From the NCBI GenBank assembly GCA_004298045.1, contig SCRM01000005.1, positions 1 through 64,000 of the forward strand: a stretch of 64,000 nt of DNA, given 5' to 3'. The position numbers and the translations under genes were made by a program. Source of the DNA: Rhodanobacter sp. Lineage in GTDB: Bacteria; Pseudomonadota; Gammaproteobacteria; Xanthomonadales; Rhodanobacteraceae. The notes beneath the pieces are model-generated. The model was not told the DNA's origin and did not search any database. It was given only the letters and a program-made list of their open reading frames with translations. Positions 30,908-41,200 of this stretch are shown one piece after another (positions within the stretch are counted from its first letter, which is position 1; every line of letters starts with the position of its first letter).

Positions 30908-31649
30908 GCGGACGCTCTTGATGAAACGGTTTCTCCCGGCCATTGCGCTGACCTTCGGCCTGCTGCTGGGCGCCCAGCCCGCTGCCCAGGCGGAAGGGGA
31001 GGGGTTGATGTCGGCGCACGCCAGCGTGCGCGATCCGGCCTCGCTGCAGCGCGGCGCCCACTTGTTCTTCAACTACTGCGCGGGTTGCCACTCGCTCAAG
31101 TACCTGCGCTACTCGCGCATGGCCGACGATCTCGGCCTGACCGAAAAGCAGGTGATGGACAACCTCAATGTCACCGGCGCCAAGTTCCAGGAGCCGGTGG
31201 TGTCGAGCATGCCCGCGGCGGACGCCACCAAGTGGTTCGGCAAGAATCCGCCCGACCTGTCGCTGGAAGTGAGCGCGAAGGGCGCGGATTGGGTCTACAC
31301 CTACCTCAACACCTTCTATCTCGATCCGTCGACCCCGATCGGCTGGAACAACACCACCCTCAAGAATGCCGCGATGCCGTTCCCGTTGTGGGAGCTGCAG
31401 GGCGAGCAGACCGCGGTGATGAAGCCGGGCACGCACGAGGTTGAAAAACTGCAGCTCACCACGCCGGGGTCGTTGACTCCGGTCGAGTACCAGCAGGCCA
31501 CCCGTGACCTGGTGAACTTCCTCACTTACGCTTCCGAGCCGGCAGCGCTGCAGCGCCACCACTACGGCGTGTGGGTGATCCTGTTCCTTGCCTTGTTCAC
31601 CTTGCTCGCCTATTTCCTCAAGAAGGAATACTGGAAGGACGTCCACTGA
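30900..31649 (+). CDS. petC: Cytochrome c1
   Basis: FNYCAGCHSLKYLRYSRMADDLG; C-terminal TM; start may be 30921. Confidence 0.94.
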   Translation: MTKRTLLMKRFLPAIALTFGLLLGAQPAAQAEGEGLMSAHASVRDPASLQRGAHLFFNYCAGCHSLKYLRYSRMADDLGLTEKQVMDNLNVTGAKFQEPVVSSMPAADATKWFGKNPPDLSLEVSAKGADWVYTYLNTFYLDPSTPIGWNNTTLKNAAMPFPLWELQGEQTAVMKPGTHEVEKLQLTTPGSLTPVEYQQATRDLVNFLTYASEPAALQRHHYGVWVILFLALFTLLAYFLKKEYWKDVH

Positions 31650-31724
31650 GTTTCAGAGGGGCGCCCACGAATGCGGCGGCGCAGGCTGCCGCGTTCGCGC
31701 AACCGCAAATGGGAAACACCGCGC

Positions 31725-32348
31725 ATGGTTCCAAGCGCTCGCTCGCGAAACGCACTTACCCTTTACACCAGCGCCGATGACATCCAGTGTCATCGGGCGC
31801 GGCTGGTGCTGGCTGCCAAGGGCGTCAGCTACGATCGCGTGATCGTGGATCCGACCAAGCCGCCCGAGGATCTGATCGACCTCAATCCCTACGCCACCAC
31901 GCCCACGCTGGTCGACCGCGACCTCACGTTGTACGACACCAACGTGGTATGTGAGTACCTGGACGAACGCTACCCCCACCCGCCGCTGATGCCGATCGAT
32001 CCGTTGTCCCGGGCACGCCTGCGGGTCGCCGCGGTGCGCATCGAGAAGGATTGGCTCGCCGAAATCGACACCATCCGCGCCGGCGGACGCGGCGCTGAGC
32101 CGGCGCGCAAGCGCTTGCGTGCGCAATTGCTGGGCGCGTTGCCGCTGTTCAAGGCCGCAAAGTTCTTTTTGAACCCCGAGATGAGCCTGCTCGATTGTCT
32201 GGTGGCGCCGGTGGTGTGGCGGTTGCCGTGGCTGGGCGTCGATCTTGGCCGCGAAGGGCACCCGGTAATGGATTACGGCGAGCGCCTGTTCCACAGCCAG
32301 GGCTTTGCGCGCAGCATGACCGAACAAGAACAGGCAATGCGACCCTGA
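31725..32348 (+). CDS. sspA: Stringent starvation protein A (GST-like)
   Basis: LTLYTSADDIQCHRARLVLAAKGVSYDRVIVDP; directly after petC and before sspB. Confidence 0.92.
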   Translation: MVPSARSRNALTLYTSADDIQCHRARLVLAAKGVSYDRVIVDPTKPPEDLIDLNPYATTPTLVDRDLTLYDTNVVCEYLDERYPHPPLMPIDPLSRARLRVAAVRIEKDWLAEIDTIRAGGRGAEPARKRLRAQLLGALPLFKAAKFFLNPEMSLLDCLVAPVVWRLPWLGVDLGREGHPVMDYGERLFHSQGFARSMTEQEQAMRP

Positions 32349-32782
32349 TGAGCGATACCCCCGCCACGATGAGTTCCAACCGCCCGTATCTGTTGCGGGC
32401 GATCTACGACTGGATCAGCGACAACGGTTTGACCCCGTATCTTTTGGTCAACGCCGGCTTCGAGGGTGTGCGCGTGCCAGCGCATGTCGTCAAGGACGGC
32501 CAGGTGGTGTTGAACATCGCCATGCGCGCGGTGGCCAACCTTGAGCTGGGCAACGACTGGGTCAACTTCTCCGCGCGGTTTTCCGGCGTGAGCCATACCG
32601 TGCATGTGCCGGTTGGCGCCGTGCTGGCGCTGTATGCGCAGGAAAACGGCCAGGGCATGATGTTTCCCGCCGAAGAGGGCGGTGAAACGCCACCACCGAC
32701 GCCACCGGCGCCCGATGACACCACCGACGGCGAAGGCGAACCGCCCAAACGCGGTGCACCGCACCTGCGTATCGTCAAATAA
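32348..32782 (+). CDS. sspB: ClpXP adaptor SspB
   Basis: MSSNRPYLLRAIYDWISDNGLTPYLLVNA; acidic tail. Confidence 0.93.
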   Translation: MSDTPATMSSNRPYLLRAIYDWISDNGLTPYLLVNAGFEGVRVPAHVVKDGQVVLNIAMRAVANLELGNDWVNFSARFSGVSHTVHVPVGAVLALYAQENGQGMMFPAEEGGETPPPTPPAPDDTTDGEGEPPKRGAPHLRIVK

Positions 32783-32789
32783 TCAATAC

Positions 32790-33233
32790 TCAGCGGTCGC
32801 CGGGGTCACGACGCGGGTGCAATGGGATGATGTTGTCGCGCGTCACCGGTGGCAGTGCGATGGCTGGCGGCAGGGTGATCGCCTCTCCATCGTGCCCGGC
32901 GCCAGGTTCGCCGGGGGTGGTTGCCAGCACCACGGTCGGCAGACGCAACTCGACCAGCGTGCCGGCGTGCATCCACAGCATGCCGGTGTTGCGGTCGGCG
33001 CCATCGATGCTGACTTCGAAGCCGTAGCCGCGTTCGAGGCCCAGTCGCCCATCGCGGCGACGCAACCGCCACGCATGCAGCCCCACCGTCTCGTCCAGGA
33101 GCTGCAACCCGTAGTGCTCACACTGGGAACGCGCCACGCGCGTGGCGCGCTCGCGCGCACCACTCTGCTTCAGCCAAAAGCCGACCAGCGCTGCCAACCC
33201 TAGCAGTACCAGCAGTTCGTCGAGATTGCTCAT
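32790..33233 (-). CDS. DUF3301-like small membrane protein
   Basis: MSNLDELLVLLGLAALVGFWLKQSGARERATRVARSQCEHYGLQLLDETVGL. Confidence 0.75.
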   Translation of the reverse strand: MSNLDELLVLLGLAALVGFWLKQSGARERATRVARSQCEHYGLQLLDETVGLHAWRLRRRDGRLGLERGYGFEVSIDGADRNTGMLWMHAGTLVELRLPTVVLATTPGEPGAGHDGEAITLPPAIALPPVTRDNIIPLHPRRDPGDR

Positions 33234-33284
33234 GCCAGCCAGTGTGCGGGTGGTGCAGGGTGCGTGCAAGGGTGCGTTAGAAGC

Positions 33285-33440
33285 TGGGATTGGGGATATG
33301 GGATTCGTCACAGCGCATCGCGGTGATGCATGTGTCGTGGGCATCCCCAGCGGCTACGGGTTGCTGGATTGACGCCGAGCTCGCGCGAACACGACAAGCG
33401 CCGCACGCTCTTTTTGAATCCCGAATCCCGGCTCTTACCC
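33285..33440. repeat. Heptamer repeat, copy 6, inverted arms around a ~100 bp core
   Basis: ctgggattggggatatgggattcg ... gctctttttgaatcccgaatcccggc. Confidence 0.75.
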
Positions 33441-34292
33441 CACCTGCAAGCGCAGCGACAGATCCACGGCGTGCACGTGTTTGGTCAGGGCGCCAACCGA
33501 GATGAAGTCGACGCCGGTGCGGGCGTATTCGGCAATGGTGGCGAGGTCGACGTTGCCGGAGACTTCCAGCGGGATACGGCCGGCGGTGAGCGCCACCGCT
33601 TCGCGCATCAGGGGTACGGTGAAGTTGTCGAGCATGATGCGTCCCGCACCGGCAGCGATGGCTTGCTGCAATTCGTCGAGATTCTCCACCTCGATTTCCA
33701 GCAGCAGTTCCGGGTGCAGGCGCCGCGCTGCGGCAATCGCCTCGGCGATGCCGCCGGCGGCGATGATGTGGTTTTCCTTGATCAGGATGGCGTCGTACAA
33801 CCCCATGCGGTGGTTGTGCCCGCCGCCGCACCGCACCGCGTATTTCTGGGCCAGGCGCAGGCCCGGCAGGGTCTTGCGGGTATCAAGCACGCGTGTGCGG
33901 GTGCCTGCCACGGCCGCGACGTAACGGCTGGTGACGGTTGCCGTGGCCGACAGCAGTTGCAGGAAATTGAGCGCGGAGCGCTCGGCGCCGACCAGTGCGC
34001 GCGCGCGGCCAGCGACATGGCAAACGATGCTGCCGGCGGCGACAGAGTCGCCGTCGTGGGCGTGCCATTCGATATGCACCGCTGGGTCGAGCCGGCGGAA
34101 GCAGGCGTCGAACCATGGTGTGCCGGCCAGCACCGCGTCGTCGCGGCAGGTGAGGGCGGCCGTTGCCGTGGCATCGATGGCCAACAAGCTCACCGTGGCG
34201 TCGCCGCTGCCGAAATCCTCGGCGAAGGCGTGTTCGACATCGGCGTTGATCGACTCGATGGCCGGCGGTGCAACAACAAGACCTGGGTTCAT
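33435..34292 (-). CDS. nadC: Nicotinate-nucleotide pyrophosphorylase (carboxylating)
   Basis: VLDTRKTLPGLRLAQKYAVRCGGGHNHRMGLYDAILIKENHI. Confidence 0.96.
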   Translation of the reverse strand: MNPGLVVAPPAIESINADVEHAFAEDFGSGDATVSLLAIDATATAALTCRDDAVLAGTPWFDACFRRLDPAVHIEWHAHDGDSVAAGSIVCHVAGRARALVGAERSALNFLQLLSATATVTSRYVAAVAGTRTRVLDTRKTLPGLRLAQKYAVRCGGGHNHRMGLYDAILIKENHIIAAGGIAEAIAAARRLHPELLLEIEVENLDELQQAIAAGAGRIMLDNFTVPLMREAVALTAGRIPLEVSGNVDLATIAEYARTGVDFISVGALTKHVHAVDLSLRLQVG

Positions 34293-36577
34293 GCGGAAGG
34301 GGTACCCGGTGCGGCGTTTTCGTCCAGGCGCAGGCGGTTGACGATGGCACTCATTGCGCGGTCGAACAGCGCGTTGGTGGCCAGCACCTGCGCGTGCTTG
34401 CTGCCCAGCAGCACCGCCAGCTCCTGCGGTGCGTAGTCGGCAACCTTGAGGCCGCGTCGGTTGACGAACAGGTAGCGGCCGCTCATCGGGCTGATCCACG
34501 ACAGCTTGGCGCGCACCATCGGCTCGTTCGGCAGCTGGAACTCCAGCCACACGCCCGGCTGCAACGCTTCGACCTGCCGCCACTCCGGGCTGTCGGTGGC
34601 AACCGCCACCGTCTCATCGGGCAGCTCTTCGGGCGCGGGCACGGTTTCCGCGATCGGTTGGATGCTCTCCGGAATGATCGGCTGCACCGGCTTGGCCGGA
34701 TCGGCGTGGGGGGCCTCGTTGCGGATCGGTTCGCCGAGCTGCTGGCCGTACCAATCGCGCAATTGGGCGAGCAGGCGCTCGGTATCCTGCGGCTGGAAAG
34801 CGATGTTGGCGAGGCCGCCGCGCAGCGCGCGCACGATGCCGGGCAAGAGCTGCCGCAATTGGTGCCGGGCGAGTTCGTCCTTGACCGGTTGCGTGCTGGC
34901 GACGAAATCGTTGACGAAGTGCAACGCATCGCGGAACTCGGTGGAATCCTCACCCTGGCGCAAGAGCACCAGCACCAGATGGTTGGCCCATGCGCGCGTC
35001 AGCACTTCGTTGGCCAGCGGCGGCAGATGCCGGCCATCGATGCGTTCGATGATCTCGCGGGCCGCGCGGCGGCGCGCCTGATCGAGTTTTTCGCGGCCCC
35101 GCGCGGTTTCGGCGACACGCTGTTCGACGATTTCGGAGCGCCGCCGGTTGGTATCGATGAACTGCTGCCATTCGGCGAGCAGGCGGTCAAAGATGCCGAG
35201 GTCATCGTCAAAGTCGTGCAGCAGCTGATGCACGATGTGCTTGATCGTGGCGTACAGGTGGCCATCGCGATCGGAATCGTGTGACCAGCCCTTGGCCTGC
35301 TCCGCCATGGCATCCAGCAGCCGCCGTGCCGGATGCTGGCGGTGCGAGAACAGCTTGCGGTCGATGATGGCCGCCTTGAGATAGGGAATTTGCAGGCGTG
35401 CAAGCATGGCCTGCATTTCCGCCGGCAGCGTGTGGTCTTCGAGAATGAACTCGAACAGCATGCCGACCAGGTCGATGGTGTCTTCGTCGACGCTGGCCAC
35501 CTGGTTTGGGCGGCTGCCGCGCAAGGCGCCGAGCTGGGCCAGCAGTTGGTCTTTGAGCTCGGCGGCGGTGATGGTCGGGTAATCGCCCGCTTCGGCACCC
35601 GCCGGGTGCGCAACTCCGCCGGTGGCGAACTGGGTCTGCAGCAGGCTCAAGGCTCCCAGCAACTCGTTGGCGGACGGGGGCGGGCCGCTGGGTTCGGTGA
35701 CTCCCGCGGCATTTCCGCGGGCGTTGCCACGGCGAGCGACGAACAGACTGTGGAGCGTTTGCAGGATCTCGCTGGTGGCCGGGTCGATGGCTTCCTCGGC
35801 CACGGTCACCGCGGTGGCGTTGCCGGTACTCGCGCGCGTACCGGTGGCGCTTGGTTTGTGTTCGGCGTTGCCGGCATGGTGCAAATGCAGCTGCGGCAGT
35901 ACGCCGGCACGCGAAAGCTGTTCGTTGGTTTCCGCGTACAACTCTTCGAGCGCAGACAGCACGTAGCGATCGAACAACTTGTAGATCAAGAGCTTCACGC
36001 GCAGGTCGGCGTTGAGCTCCTTGAGCGCGATGCGAAACGACTGGGACAACGCCCCGGGCGCCATCGGGTTGCTGGCGTCCTCGATCTTGCGGCCTCCGCA
36101 AATGACCGACAACCGCTGGTTGACCGAGTACAGCACGCGCGCCAGACGGCTGTCGTGCTTGCTGCTCATGCTGGTGATGGCCAACGATTCCTCGAGGTCA
36201 GCATCGTCCAGCAACGACAGTTCCACCGGCAGCGAGCCGCTGCCGGCAGCGTTGGATGCGCCGTGCCCAGCCAGGTTGCCGAGCTCGCGGTTTACCCGGG
36301 CGAGGAATGCACGCTCGATGACCGGGCGCCGCTTGCGCACTTCGCGCATGCCGTCGAAGTAATGGGTTTGGGTGGCGTTGTTCTCGGCCTTTTCGGCCAG
36401 GTCGAACAACGCATCGTCGACATGCTCGAACAGGTTGGCAATGCACTGTTGCAGATGTTTGCCCGCAATGCCGCGCACGCCGTTGAGCAATTCGCCAACG
36501 CGCTCGCCGGAAGCGGCCTCGATGCGTGGCCCGAGGGGCACGATCTTGGGCTTGGAGGGTTCAAAGGCGTCGTTCAT
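34289..36577 (-). CDS. DUF1631 family protein
   Basis: Long protein starting MNDAFEPSKPKIVPLGP; EDHTLPAEMQAMLARLQIPYLKAAIIDRKLFSHRQHPARRLLDAMA. Confidence 0.85.
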   Translation of the reverse strand: MNDAFEPSKPKIVPLGPRIEAASGERVGELLNGVRGIAGKHLQQCIANLFEHVDDALFDLAEKAENNATQTHYFDGMREVRKRRPVIERAFLARVNRELGNLAGHGASNAAGSGSLPVELSLLDDADLEESLAITSMSSKHDSRLARVLYSVNQRLSVICGGRKIEDASNPMAPGALSQSFRIALKELNADLRVKLLIYKLFDRYVLSALEELYAETNEQLSRAGVLPQLHLHHAGNAEHKPSATGTRASTGNATAVTVAEEAIDPATSEILQTLHSLFVARRGNARGNAAGVTEPSGPPPSANELLGALSLLQTQFATGGVAHPAGAEAGDYPTITAAELKDQLLAQLGALRGSRPNQVASVDEDTIDLVGMLFEFILEDHTLPAEMQAMLARLQIPYLKAAIIDRKLFSHRQHPARRLLDAMAEQAKGWSHDSDRDGHLYATIKHIVHQLLHDFDDDLGIFDRLLAEWQQFIDTNRRRSEIVEQRVAETARGREKLDQARRRAAREIIERIDGRHLPPLANEVLTRAWANHLVLVLLRQGEDSTEFRDALHFVNDFVASTQPVKDELARHQLRQLLPGIVRALRGGLANIAFQPQDTERLLAQLRDWYGQQLGEPIRNEAPHADPAKPVQPIIPESIQPIAETVPAPEELPDETVAVATDSPEWRQVEALQPGVWLEFQLPNEPMVRAKLSWISPMSGRYLFVNRRGLKVADYAPQELAVLLGSKHAQVLATNALFDRAMSAIVNRLRLDENAAPGTPSA

Positions 36578-36686
36578 GGCCACACCGGCAGTCTGGTTCG
36601 CAATATAGCGCAGCAAAAGTCGTGCCGCGCTTGTGGCACGAGAGCGGTACCCTCGGGTTGGCGACCGCGTACCTCGTTGGTGCGGG

Positions 36687-36959
36687 TTATGCGGCGGCTG
36701 GAAAATCGTTCAACTGTGTGGTGCCGATGCCTTCTTCGGGCAACATCACCGGAATACCGTCTTCCACCCGGTAAATTACCTTGCGATCCAGGGTGATAAG
36801 GCCTTCGTCCAGCCGCTCACGGACGGGCGTGTTGGCGGTGGTGAGCACGCCGCCAGCAGCAATGGCGGTGTTCACGGCTTCGAGCTCGGGACGCACCAGC
36901 AGGCGTACCGGCGTCTTGCTTACCGGGCAGCACAGAATATCGAGCAGGCGTTTGTCCAT
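36687..36959 (-). CDS. Trm112/YcaR-like protein
   Basis: MDKRLLDILCCPVSKTPVRLL ... VYRVEDGIPVMLPEE. Confidence 0.88.
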   Translation of the reverse strand: MDKRLLDILCCPVSKTPVRLLVRPELEAVNTAIAAGGVLTTANTPVRERLDEGLITLDRKVIYRVEDGIPVMLPEEGIGTTQLNDFPAAA

Positions 36960-37020
36960 GGCGGGAAGGCGTGATCGTGCGAGAAAGCCCGTACAATAAC
37001 GGCTTTTCGACGATGGAGCC

Positions 37021-37524
37021 ATGATGGCCGGCACCGAAACGCCACGCGTCGGCGTGGTGATGGGTTCGCGTTCGGATTGGGAAACCATGGAGCATGCGGT
37101 GGCGACCTTGAGCGCACTCGGGGTCGCCAACGAGGTGCGCGTGGTCTCGGCCCACCGTACGCCCGATCTCCTGTTTCGCTACGCGGAAGAGGCGGCGGCA
37201 CGGGGCATTCGGGTCATCCTTGCCGGCGCCGGTGGTGCCGCCCACCTGCCGGGCATGCTGGCGGCAAAGACCGCCTTGCCGGTGTTTGGCGTGCCGGTGC
37301 AGTCGAAGGCACTGAATGGCATGGATTCGCTGCTCTCCATCGTGCAAATGCCGGCGGGTGTGCCGGTGGGCACACTGGCGATCGGCCGTTCTGGTGCGAT
37401 CAACGCGGCGCTCCTGGCGGCAGCAGTGCTGGCGCTGGGCGACCCTGCGCTGGCGCAGCGCCTGCGCGACTGGCGGGCGCAGCAGACGCAAGCCGTTCTC
37501 GACCGGCCGGATCCGCGCGCATGA
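37021..37524 (+). CDS. purE: 5-(carboxyamino)imidazole ribonucleotide mutase
   Basis: [36 protein letters not shown]. Confidence 0.96.
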   Translation: MMAGTETPRVGVVMGSRSDWETMEHAVATLSALGVANEVRVVSAHRTPDLLFRYAEEAAARGIRVILAGAGGAAHLPGMLAAKTALPVFGVPVQSKALNGMDSLLSIVQMPAGVPVGTLAIGRSGAINAALLAAAVLALGDPALAQRLRDWRAQQTQAVLDRPDPRA

Positions 37525-38681
37525 GCGCGCATCGGCAGCCCGTGCTGGGCATTCTTGGTGGCGGCCAGCTGGCGCGCATGCTGGCGCTTGCGGCCGCGCC
37601 GCTCGGCGTCAGGACGGTGGTGGTGGATGGCTCGCCCGACGCCTGTGCGGGGCAGGTGGCGCCGCTGCGGGTGATGCCGTGGAACGACTACGCCGGGCTT
37701 GAAGCGTTTGCGCACGAAGTGGATGCCGTCACCTTCGACTTCGAGAACGTGCCGGCGGAAACCGCGGCGCATCTGGTCGAGAGGGTTGCGGTGCGGCCAA
37801 ACCCGCATGCGCTGGCGGTCGCCCAGGACCGCGTGATCGAGAAAACCACGTTCCGCGAATGCGGCATCCCCACCGCGGATTTCGCGCCAGTGGCAACGCG
37901 CGAGGAGCTTGACCGCGCGTTGGCGCAAATTGGTGCGCCGGCCATTCTCAAGACCCGTCGTTTTGGCTACGACGGCAAGGGCCAGTTCCGGCTGAAATCG
38001 TTGGCCGATGCCGATGCGGCGTGGGTGGCACTCGGCCCGCAGGCCAGCCCGAACGGCCTGATCCTCGAAGCTTTCGTGCCGTTCCAGCGTGAGCTGTCGG
38101 TGATTGCCGTGCGCGGCGCCGATGGGGAGTTCCGCACTTGGCCGCTGACGCGCAACTGGCACGTCGACGGCGTGTTGAATCTGAGCTTGGCGCCCGCGGA
38201 AGACCTCGGCAACCTGCAGGCCAAGGCGGACGCCCTGGCGTGTGTGCTGGCGGAAAAACTCGATTACGTCGGCGTGTTCGCACTCGAGCTGTTCGTGAAA
38301 GATGGCGAACTGCTGGGCAACGAGATGGCGCCGCGCGTGCACAACTCCGGGCATTGGTCGATCGAGGGCGCCTATACCAGCCAGTTCGAGAACCACGTGC
38401 GCGCGGTGATGGGCATCCCGCTGGGCGATACCGGCGTGCGTGGCCTCTCGGTGATGTTCAATTGGCTCGGTGAGCTGCCCGACCCGGCGCCGCTGCTGCG
38501 CGCCACCGATGCCCACTGGCACGACTACGGAAAAGCTGCACGGCCGGGGCGCAAGGTGGGCCACGCCACGGTGTGTGCACCGGACGCCGCGACGATGATT
38601 GCGCGGCTGGAGACCGTGAGCCGGGCGCTGGGGCGAGAGGCCCAAGTGGCGGGGGCGCTTGAGGTTTTGCACGCCGGATAG
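37521..38681 (+). CDS. purK: 5-(carboxyamino)imidazole ribonucleotide synthase
   Basis: [48 protein letters not shown]. Confidence 0.96.
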   Translation: MSAHRQPVLGILGGGQLARMLALAAAPLGVRTVVVDGSPDACAGQVAPLRVMPWNDYAGLEAFAHEVDAVTFDFENVPAETAAHLVERVAVRPNPHALAVAQDRVIEKTTFRECGIPTADFAPVATREELDRALAQIGAPAILKTRRFGYDGKGQFRLKSLADADAAWVALGPQASPNGLILEAFVPFQRELSVIAVRGADGEFRTWPLTRNWHVDGVLNLSLAPAEDLGNLQAKADALACVLAEKLDYVGVFALELFVKDGELLGNEMAPRVHNSGHWSIEGAYTSQFENHVRAVMGIPLGDTGVRGLSVMFNWLGELPDPAPLLRATDAHWHDYGKAARPGRKVGHATVCAPDAATMIARLETVSRALGREAQVAGALEVLHAG

Positions 38682-38714
38682 CGTGTGGGGTTACGAGAAG
38701 GTGCGGTACAGAGC

Positions 38715-38823
38715 TGCGCCCATGGATGGGCGCACGTTGGCCGGACCGGAGGCCCGGCCAACGGAGCATGGCTCACGGTAGCGAGCCATGCGAGCCCGAA
38801 AAAGGCAGGGGCCCTTTTCGGGC
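38715..38823. other. Run of four adjacent hairpins (tgcgccca/tgggcgca; gttggccgg/ccggccaac; gcatggctc/gagccatgc; gcccgaaaa/ttttcgggc)
   Basis: Stems read directly from sequence. Confidence 0.75.
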
Positions 38824-38861
38824 ATCGGTAACGGCGCTCTGGCTCTGGTGTTTCGTGATAC

Positions 38862-38890
38862 GAAAAAGCCACGGTCCCCCGTGGCTTTTC
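38862..38890. terminator. Bidirectional terminator-like hairpin
   Basis: gaaaaagccacgg-tccc-ccgtggcttttc. Confidence 0.8.
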
Positions 38891-38931
38891 TGTGTGGCGC
38901 AGGATTAGGGCAAGAGCCAGTTTGTCCGATA

Positions 38932-38961
38932 GTCAAAAACGGGCTCCTGCCCGTTTTTGAC
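38932..38961. terminator. Perfect bidirectional terminator between purK and tsf
   Basis: gtcaaaaacggg-ctcctg-cccgtttttgac, perfect 12-bp stem with A/T tracts on both sides. Confidence 0.85.
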
Positions 38962-39064
38962 TCACCTGGCCCGCAGAGCGTGCCAGGCTCCGTGGGGCCC
39001 GTAGGCCTTACGAGCGGCACATTCATGTGCCGCTGGGCACCCCGAACTCCGGGCTTGCGGGGAA

Positions 39065-39946
39065 TCAGGCCAGCCCGGCCTGCTTCATCACCTCGGCATG
39101 GAAATCCTCTTCCACCTTCTCGATGCCTTCGCCAACCGCGAGGCGGGCAACGGCGACGATCTCGGCGCCTGCTTTCTTCAGGGCTTCGGCCACGGTGACC
39201 GTGGTGTCGATCACGTAGGTCTGGCCGACCAGCGTGGCTTCGGAAATGATCTTGTGCACCTTGCCGGTAATGATCTTTTCGAGGATCTCGGCCGGCTTGT
39301 GCTTTTCTTTCTCGGACATCGCGGCCAGCGCGATTTCCTTTTCCTTGGCGATGAAGTCGGCCGGCACGTCCTCGGCGTGGACGTAGGCCGGGTTCATGGC
39401 GGCGACGTGCATCGCGATGCCCTTGGCCAATTCCTCGTTGCCGCCCTCGAGCGCCACCAGCACGCCAATGCGGCCGCCGTGGATGTAGCTGGCCAGCACG
39501 CCGTCATGGACGACGCGCGCCAGGCGGCGCACCTCGATCTTTTCACCGATGGTGGCGATCAGCGCCTTGGCGCCATCGGCCACAGTGTTGCCGCCGGGAT
39601 AAGCGGCGGCATTCAGCGCCTCGACGTCGGCAGCGTTGGTCTTGAGCGCGAGCTCGGCAACCGTGTCGCTGAACTTGACGAAATCGGGGTTGGTGGTGAC
39701 GAAGTCGGTTTCGCAGTTGACCTCGACCAGCACCGCGGTGCTGCCGGCGTGGGCGGTGACGATGCGGCCTTCGGCGGCGACGCGGCCAGCCTTCTTGTCA
39801 GCCTTGGCCAGGCCGGACTTGCGCAGGTACTCCATGGCGGCGTCGATGTTGCCGTCGTTCGCCACCAGTGCCTTCTTGCACTCCATCATGCCGGCGCCGG
39901 AGCGTTCGCGCAGCTCCTTGACCAGTTGGGCGGTGATATTGCTCAT
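39065..39946 (-). CDS. tsf: Elongation factor Ts
   Basis: [42 protein letters not shown]. Confidence 0.97.
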   Translation of the reverse strand: MSNITAQLVKELRERSGAGMMECKKALVANDGNIDAAMEYLRKSGLAKADKKAGRVAAEGRIVTAHAGSTAVLVEVNCETDFVTTNPDFVKFSDTVAELALKTNAADVEALNAAAYPGGNTVADGAKALIATIGEKIEVRRLARVVHDGVLASYIHGGRIGVLVALEGGNEELAKGIAMHVAAMNPAYVHAEDVPADFIAKEKEIALAAMSEKEKHKPAEILEKIITGKVHKIISEATLVGQTYVIDTTVTVAEALKKAGAEIVAVARLAVGEGIEKVEEDFHAEVMKQAGLA

Positions 39947-40038
39947 CGGTATTCCTCGCATGCTTGAAAGCGTCGCGATGACGGGCATCGCGACGCCGGT
40001 GTGGCGGATCGGTGCGGCAGCGGGGCTGCCGGGCCGAA

Positions 40039-40875
40039 TTACTTGGCGTCGCGCGGAGCGTGTGCGCCATCGCGGCGCGGGGCGTGTTTGCGCGGTGCCG
40101 GTTTGCGTTCGGCGTGCTCGGCCTTGGCCACCGGGTTGCCTTCCTCGTCGAGTTCGACGAACTCGTCGCCGTCACCCTGCGCAGCGGCCGGTGCGGCAGC
40201 CTTGCCTTCGAGGATGGAGTCGGCGGCAAGGCGGGTATAGAGCTGTACCGCGCGGATCGCGTCGTCGTTGCCGGGGATGGCGTAATCGACCAGTTCCGGG
40301 TTGTAGTTGGTGTCGACCACTGCCACGACCGGAATGCCGAGCTTCTTGGCTTCCTGCACGGCGATGTTTTCGTGGCCGATGTCGATGATGAACAGCGCAT
40401 CGGGCAGGCGCCCCATGTCCTTGATGCCGCCCAGCGAGTTCTCGAGCTTGTCGCGCTCACGGCGCAGCGACAGCACTTCGTGCTTGACCAGCTTGTCGAA
40501 GGTGCCGTCGGTCTCGGCGGCTTCCAGCTCTTTCAGGCGGCCGACCGACTGCTTGACCGTGCGGAAGTTGGTGAGCATGCCGCCCAGCCAGCGCGCAGCG
40601 ACAAACGGCATGCCGGCGCGGCGGGCTTCATCGGCCACCGCCTCGCGCGCGGAGCGCTTGGTGCCGACGAACAGCACGGTGCCGCGCTTTTGCGCCAGGC
40701 CCGACAGAAAGTTCATCGCGTCGGTGAACAGCGGCAGGGTCTTTTCAAGGTTGATGATGTGGATCTTGCCGCGGGCACCGAAGATGTACGGCGCCATCTT
40801 GGGATTCCAGTAACGCGTCTGGTGACCGAAATGCACGCCGGCTTCGAGCATTTCGCGCATGGTGACTTGTGCCAT
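40039..40875 (-). CDS. rpsB: 30S ribosomal protein S2, extended C-terminal tail
   Basis: [43 protein letters not shown]. Confidence 0.97.
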   Translation of the reverse strand: MAQVTMREMLEAGVHFGHQTRYWNPKMAPYIFGARGKIHIINLEKTLPLFTDAMNFLSGLAQKRGTVLFVGTKRSAREAVADEARRAGMPFVAARWLGGMLTNFRTVKQSVGRLKELEAAETDGTFDKLVKHEVLSLRRERDKLENSLGGIKDMGRLPDALFIIDIGHENIAVQEAKKLGIPVVAVVDTNYNPELVDYAIPGNDDAIRAVQLYTRLAADSILEGKAAAPAAAQGDGDEFVELDEEGNPVAKAEHAERKPAPRKHAPRRDGAHAPRDAK

Positions 40876-40889
40876 GGGTGACTCCTTGC

Positions 40890-41070
40890 AGTGGGCCTTG
40901 TAGGTGTGGCCCGGGGGTTGGGACCTCCACGCATCCCCGGCTTCGACCGCGTCGGCTGCCAGGCGGCAGCCGCGCAGCACCCCGAAGACGGTGCCGATGC
41001 GTGTGTGGCGTTGGTTTGGGTGTTGCACCGCGGCGCGGTTACAATCATCCCGTTTTCGTCTTGCAACCGT
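40890..41070 (-). promoter_or_regulatory. Structured 5' leader of rpsB-tsf (candidate S2 autoregulatory leader)
   Basis: Hairpin ggctgcc-gcct-ggcagcc (40954-40971) and GGGGATGCGTGGAGGTCCCAACCCCCGGGCCAC on the minus strand just upstream of the SD. Confidence 0.45.
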
Positions 41071-41200
41071 TGCCCACGTGAAGTGGCTGCAATGCGCTGC
41101 AAAACTTCGAAATTGTAGCCGGTACGCCGGCGACGCGGCAAGTTGCCGGCACGAGCCATGGCCCGGTGCGACGGCTTGTGCCGCCCATCAGGACTCGATC

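Noticed and set aside
36633-36974. Plus-strand ORF antisense to the Trm112-like gene
   Set aside because: The minus-strand product matches Trm112/YcaR; the plus-strand ORF has no recognisable features.
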